Source: Amycolatopsis sp. 195334CR (GTDB lineage Bacteria > Actinomycetota > Actinomycetes > Mycobacteriales > Pseudonocardiaceae). Taken from it: a stretch of 64,000 nt of DNA. Position 1 is the first letter of the stretch. Each line of letters begins with the position of its first letter. A program made the position numbers and the translations under genes. This document shows, piece by piece, positions 61,745-64,000 of this stretch. Location of the stretch: assembly GCF_017309385.1 (NCBI RefSeq), contig NZ_JAFJMJ010000002.1, forward strand, positions 1,612,001 to 1,676,000, given 5' to 3'. Under the pieces are notes generated by a model. It was not told where the DNA came from. It ran no database searches and saw only the letters and a program-made list of their open reading frames with translations.

Positions 61745-63028
61745 GTGATTTCCAGTACGGAGAGGCCTGAAGTGTTCGGGCCGCGGTTACGGGAACTTCG
61801 GACCGGGGCCGGTCTCTCCCTGACCGAGTTCGCCCGGCGCCTCTACTACAGCAAGGGCTATGTCAGCCGGGTCGAAACCGGAGTCCAGCCGCCCTCGGTC
61901 GAGTTCGCCCGGCGGTGTGATGCGGAGTTGGACGCCGGTGGAACCCTCGCCGCGCTCGTGCCGATCGATGAAGCGCAGACGCCGGCACCACCCGAGGACG
62001 ATGACGATGGGATCTGGACGATGACGATGACGCCTGACGGCCGGACCACCTTCGCCCTGGTACGACGGCGGGATGTGCTGCTCGGCGGTGCGGCCGCGCT
62101 GGCCACTCTCGGCAGCCGGCCGCCGCGATCGGGGTTGGGGGACGATCAACTCGCCCACCACCGCAGCTTCCTGCAATCAGTACGTGCCCTCGGTCAGGTG
62201 ACTCCGGCGAGCCAGGTGCTGCCGATAGTGGTCGGCCAGGCCCAATCCCTGAGGGGCATGGCTCGAGCGGGGGTGGCGAGGCCGCAGGTCGGCGTGCTAT
62301 CGGCCAGGGTCGCGGAGTTCGCCGGCTGGATGGCGCAGGAGTCCGGGGACAACGAGGCCGCTTCCTGGTGGATCGCCCGGGCGATCAGAATCGCCAGGGA
62401 GACCGGTGACCGGCACACCGTGGCCTACGCTTTTGTGCGCCGTGCGCTGCTGAGCATGTACCAGGGCGACGCTCGTACCACGGTGGAACTCGCGCAGCAG
62501 GCGCAGTCGCAACCAGGGACGCCCCCGCGGATCCTCGGTCTCGCGGCTCAGCGAGAGGCGCAAGGACACGCGCTCGCCGGGGATTACGACCGGTGCATGC
62601 GGGCTTTGGACCTCGCGGCACGTCAGCTGGACGTCGCGCGAGGCGAGGTGGACGACGGGCCGACGATCGGGACGTCACACGTTCCGGACCCGGTTGCCGT
62701 CGTCACCGGATGCTGCTTGTACGACCTCGGCCGTCCTGGCGAGGCCGCTGAAGTGCTGGACCGCGAGCTGCCGAGAATCCCGGCCACGGCCGTCCGTGCT
62801 CGTCTGCGTTTCGGTGTCCGGCAAGCGCTCGCTCACGCCGCGGCCGGAGACCTCGACCGAGCGTGCGCTCTCACCACCTCGATGCTCGACCAGGTGGCGA
62901 CGATCGATTCGGCGACAGTCCTCACTGATGTCACCAAGCTCGCCGCCACGTTCCGGCGGTGGCACACGCATCCGGGGGTACGCGCGCTGGATCCCGTGTT
63001 CGGCAGGGTCCTCTACCGCGGGGCCTAG
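61745..63028 (+). CDS. XRE-family HTH regulator with helical repeat domain
   Basis: 427 residues from GTG 61745. The N-terminal HTH is GPRLRELRTGAGLSLTEFAR followed by YYSKGYVSRVETG. Then an acidic linker (EDDDDG), a segment RRRDVLLGGAAALATLG that resembles a twin-arginine signal but follows a cytosolic HTH, and a long TPR-like helical domain (about 140-427). Such XRE-TPR proteins are common actinomycete regulators next to variable loci. Being divergent from the TIR operon makes it the best candidate regulator. Its CTAG stop is shared with the convergent TetR gene. Confidence 0.9.
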   Translation: MISSTERPEVFGPRLRELRTGAGLSLTEFARRLYYSKGYVSRVETGVQPPSVEFARRCDAELDAGGTLAALVPIDEAQTPAPPEDDDDGIWTMTMTPDGRTTFALVRRRDVLLGGAAALATLGSRPPRSGLGDDQLAHHRSFLQSVRALGQVTPASQVLPIVVGQAQSLRGMARAGVARPQVGVLSARVAEFAGWMAQESGDNEAASWWIARAIRIARETGDRHTVAYAFVRRALLSMYQGDARTTVELAQQAQSQPGTPPRILGLAAQREAQGHALAGDYDRCMRALDLAARQLDVARGEVDDGPTIGTSHVPDPVAVVTGCCLYDLGRPGEAAEVLDRELPRIPATAVRARLRFGVRQALAHAAAGDLDRACALTTSMLDQVATIDSATVLTDVTKLAATFRRWHTHPGVRALDPVFGRVLYRGA

Positions 63029-63582
63029 ACCGCGAGCGTCTTGCGCAGCGAGCGCAGGCAGAGGCCGATCGAGGTGTGCTTGGAGCTGCCGTACTGCTCG
63101 GTCTGCTGCCACGACGCGTAGAGCAGCGCCCACACGATGTTGTTGATCCACGTGGCCGGCATTTCCGGATCGATGGTGCCTTCGGCCTGCCCGCGTTCGA
63201 TCAGCCGGTTGAGCGCCCGGTCGGCGTCGCTCTCCTCTTCCCAGTCCTCGTCGCTGATCAGGCTGGGGTTGTTGAACAGGAGCATCATCACGTCACCGAG
63301 GTCGAAGTACTCCTGGCACAGGCGGTCCAGCGCTTCAAGCGCGTCGCCCTGGTCGAGGCGGGCGCGGGCGGCGGCGAGTTCGATGCGCTCCAGCACGTCG
63401 GCGCCGATCGCGGTGAGCAGGTCCGAGCGCTCCGGGAAGTAGCGGTGCACGGTGGTCCGGCCGACCCCGGCCGCGTTCGCCACGTCCCCCAGCGACGCGC
63501 TGGTGTCCTTGTTCAGCACCGCGATCGCCGCGTCCAGGATGGCCCGGCGCGTGCGGGCCCGGGTCCCGGTCTCCTCGCTCAT
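63025..63582 (-). CDS. TetR-family regulator of the adjacent exporter
   Basis: 185 residues from ATG 63582. The TetR HTH is SLGDVANAAGVGRTTVHRYFPERSDLL. The C-terminal domain is helical and acidic (NNPSLISDEDWEEESDAD). Divergent from an ABC exporter with a 22-bp palindrome between them. It should repress the exporter and probably itself. The inducer is unknown. Confidence 0.93.
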   Translation of the reverse strand: MSEETGTRARTRRAILDAAIAVLNKDTSASLGDVANAAGVGRTTVHRYFPERSDLLTAIGADVLERIELAAARARLDQGDALEALDRLCQEYFDLGDVMMLLFNNPSLISDEDWEEESDADRALNRLIERGQAEGTIDPEMPATWINNIVWALLYASWQQTEQYGSSKHTSIGLCLRSLRKTLAV

Positions 63583-63631
63583 CGGCTCACCGTACTTCTC
63601 CGTGTTCCGAATCGGAATTCAGGTTGACGAT

Positions 63632-63653
63632 AGTGGAACATCGATGTTCCACT
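63632..63653. promoter_or_regulatory. 22-bp perfect palindrome, likely TetR operator
   Basis: The half-site AGTGGAACATC is followed by its exact complement, centred between 63642 and 63643. It ends 8 bases before the exporter GTG at 63661 and lies 50 bases from the TetR start. A second, smaller inverted repeat (TTCCGA-A-TCGGAA) is at 63605-63617. The position fits an operator of the adjacent TetR protein. Confidence 0.7.
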
Positions 63654-63660
63654 GGGGAAC

Positions 63661-64000
63661 GTGAATGTTCAAGAAGCGAGCACTGCTGTTCAGTCGAAGA
63701 GACGCCTGCCGCGCCTGCGGGTGCTGTGGTCCTTCGCCCGGCCCCACAAGGGCACGCTGGTGCTGGGCCTGTTCCTCGCCCTGCTCGGCTCGGCCGCCGG
63801 GCTGGCCACGCCGATGGTCACCAAGTGGGTCCTCGACCAGCTCGGCACCGGCGGCTCGCTGGCCGGGCCGGTGCTGGCGCTGGTCGCGCTGCTGGTGGTC
63901 GGCGTGCTGATCTGGACCTGCCAGTGGATCCTGCTCGGCTCCCTCGGTGAACGCGTGGTGCTGCGCGCCCGCGAGTCGATGGTCCGCCGGTTCTTCCGCG
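63661..64000 (+). CDS. ABC exporter (fused membrane/ATPase type), 5' part
   Basis: Only the first ~113 codons lie in the window. GTG 63661 begins VNVQEASTAVQSKRRLPRLR, then RVLWSFARPHKGTLVLGLFL, the first membrane helix (GLFLALLGSAAGLATPMVT) and the second (GPVLALVALLVVGVLIWTC), followed by LGERVVLRARESMVRRFF, a coupling-helix-type segment of ABC type-1 exporters. The nucleotide-binding domain would lie beyond the edge. Probably a multidrug or lipid exporter controlled by the divergent TetR. Confidence 0.85.
   Translation, partial: MNVQEASTAVQSKRRLPRLRVLWSFARPHKGTLVLGLFLALLGSAAGLATPMVTKWVLDQLGTGGSLAGPVLALVALLVVGVLIWTCQWILLGSLGERVVLRARESMVRRFFR

Overview
The window is high-GC DNA (roughly 70 % by eye) from a filamentous actinomycete, most likely Pseudonocardiaceae and Amycolatopsis-like. 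The gene set supports this: an SsgA-family cell-division protein, a Ku end-joining protein, a PPOX/F420-type flavoprotein, ECF sigma/anti-sigma and NarL/OmpR two-component pairs, several apparently leaderless promoters and many GTG starts. No tRNA, rRNA, CRISPR array, transposase or integrase was recognised.

Layout. 0-9 kb: the 5' part of a very long biotin-dependent carboxylase; a four-gene ABC transporter/two-component operon with a TetR gene; Ku; a small Cys-rich protein; a universal stress protein. 9-18 kb: secreted GH16 glucanase with a ricin-type lectin, an ACC-deaminase-like PLP enzyme, a secreted SGNH esterase, a membrane J-domain/NERD protein, and an uncharacterised two-gene operon. 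18-22 kb: a Family 2B encapsulin locus with two paralogous cNBD-bearing shell proteins, a polyprenyl diphosphate synthase (likely cargo) and a class IV aminotransferase on its own leaderless promoter. 23-34 kb: DUF4239 and polyproline proteins, SsgA-like, TenA-like, GGDEF/HD-GYP, ECF sigma/anti-sigma, secreted peptidase-like hydrolase, ArsR metal sensor, ABC-F ATPase, secreted protein. 34-42 kb: a sugar uptake and catabolism operon: ROK regulator, lipoprotein, two permeases, GH4 glycosidase, BadF-type kinase, MsiK-like ATPase. 42-52 kb: MBL hydrolase, two-component system, a ferric-reductase-like/FMN-binding/ApbE flavinylation trio, an epimerase, and GH3.

The most striking region is 53.5-61.4 kb: eight co-directional genes, nearly all joined by 4-nt start/stop overlaps. 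In transcription order they are a TIR protein, a P-loop-like/HEAT-repeat protein, an SPFH-like protein, a PP2C phosphatase, a Ser/Thr kinase, a vWA protein, an unknown protein, and a zinc-ribbon membrane protein. Kinase, phosphatase and vWA make up the TerY-P triad known from predicted stress and conflict systems. Here the triad is joined to a TIR protein whose C-terminus shares a short Gly/Asp motif with the N-terminus of the HEAT protein. Two HTH-type genes bracket the operon. My reading is a regulated NAD-targeting or signalling conflict system of a composition I do not recognise. The window ends with a TetR gene divergent from an ABC exporter, with a 22-bp perfect palindrome between them.
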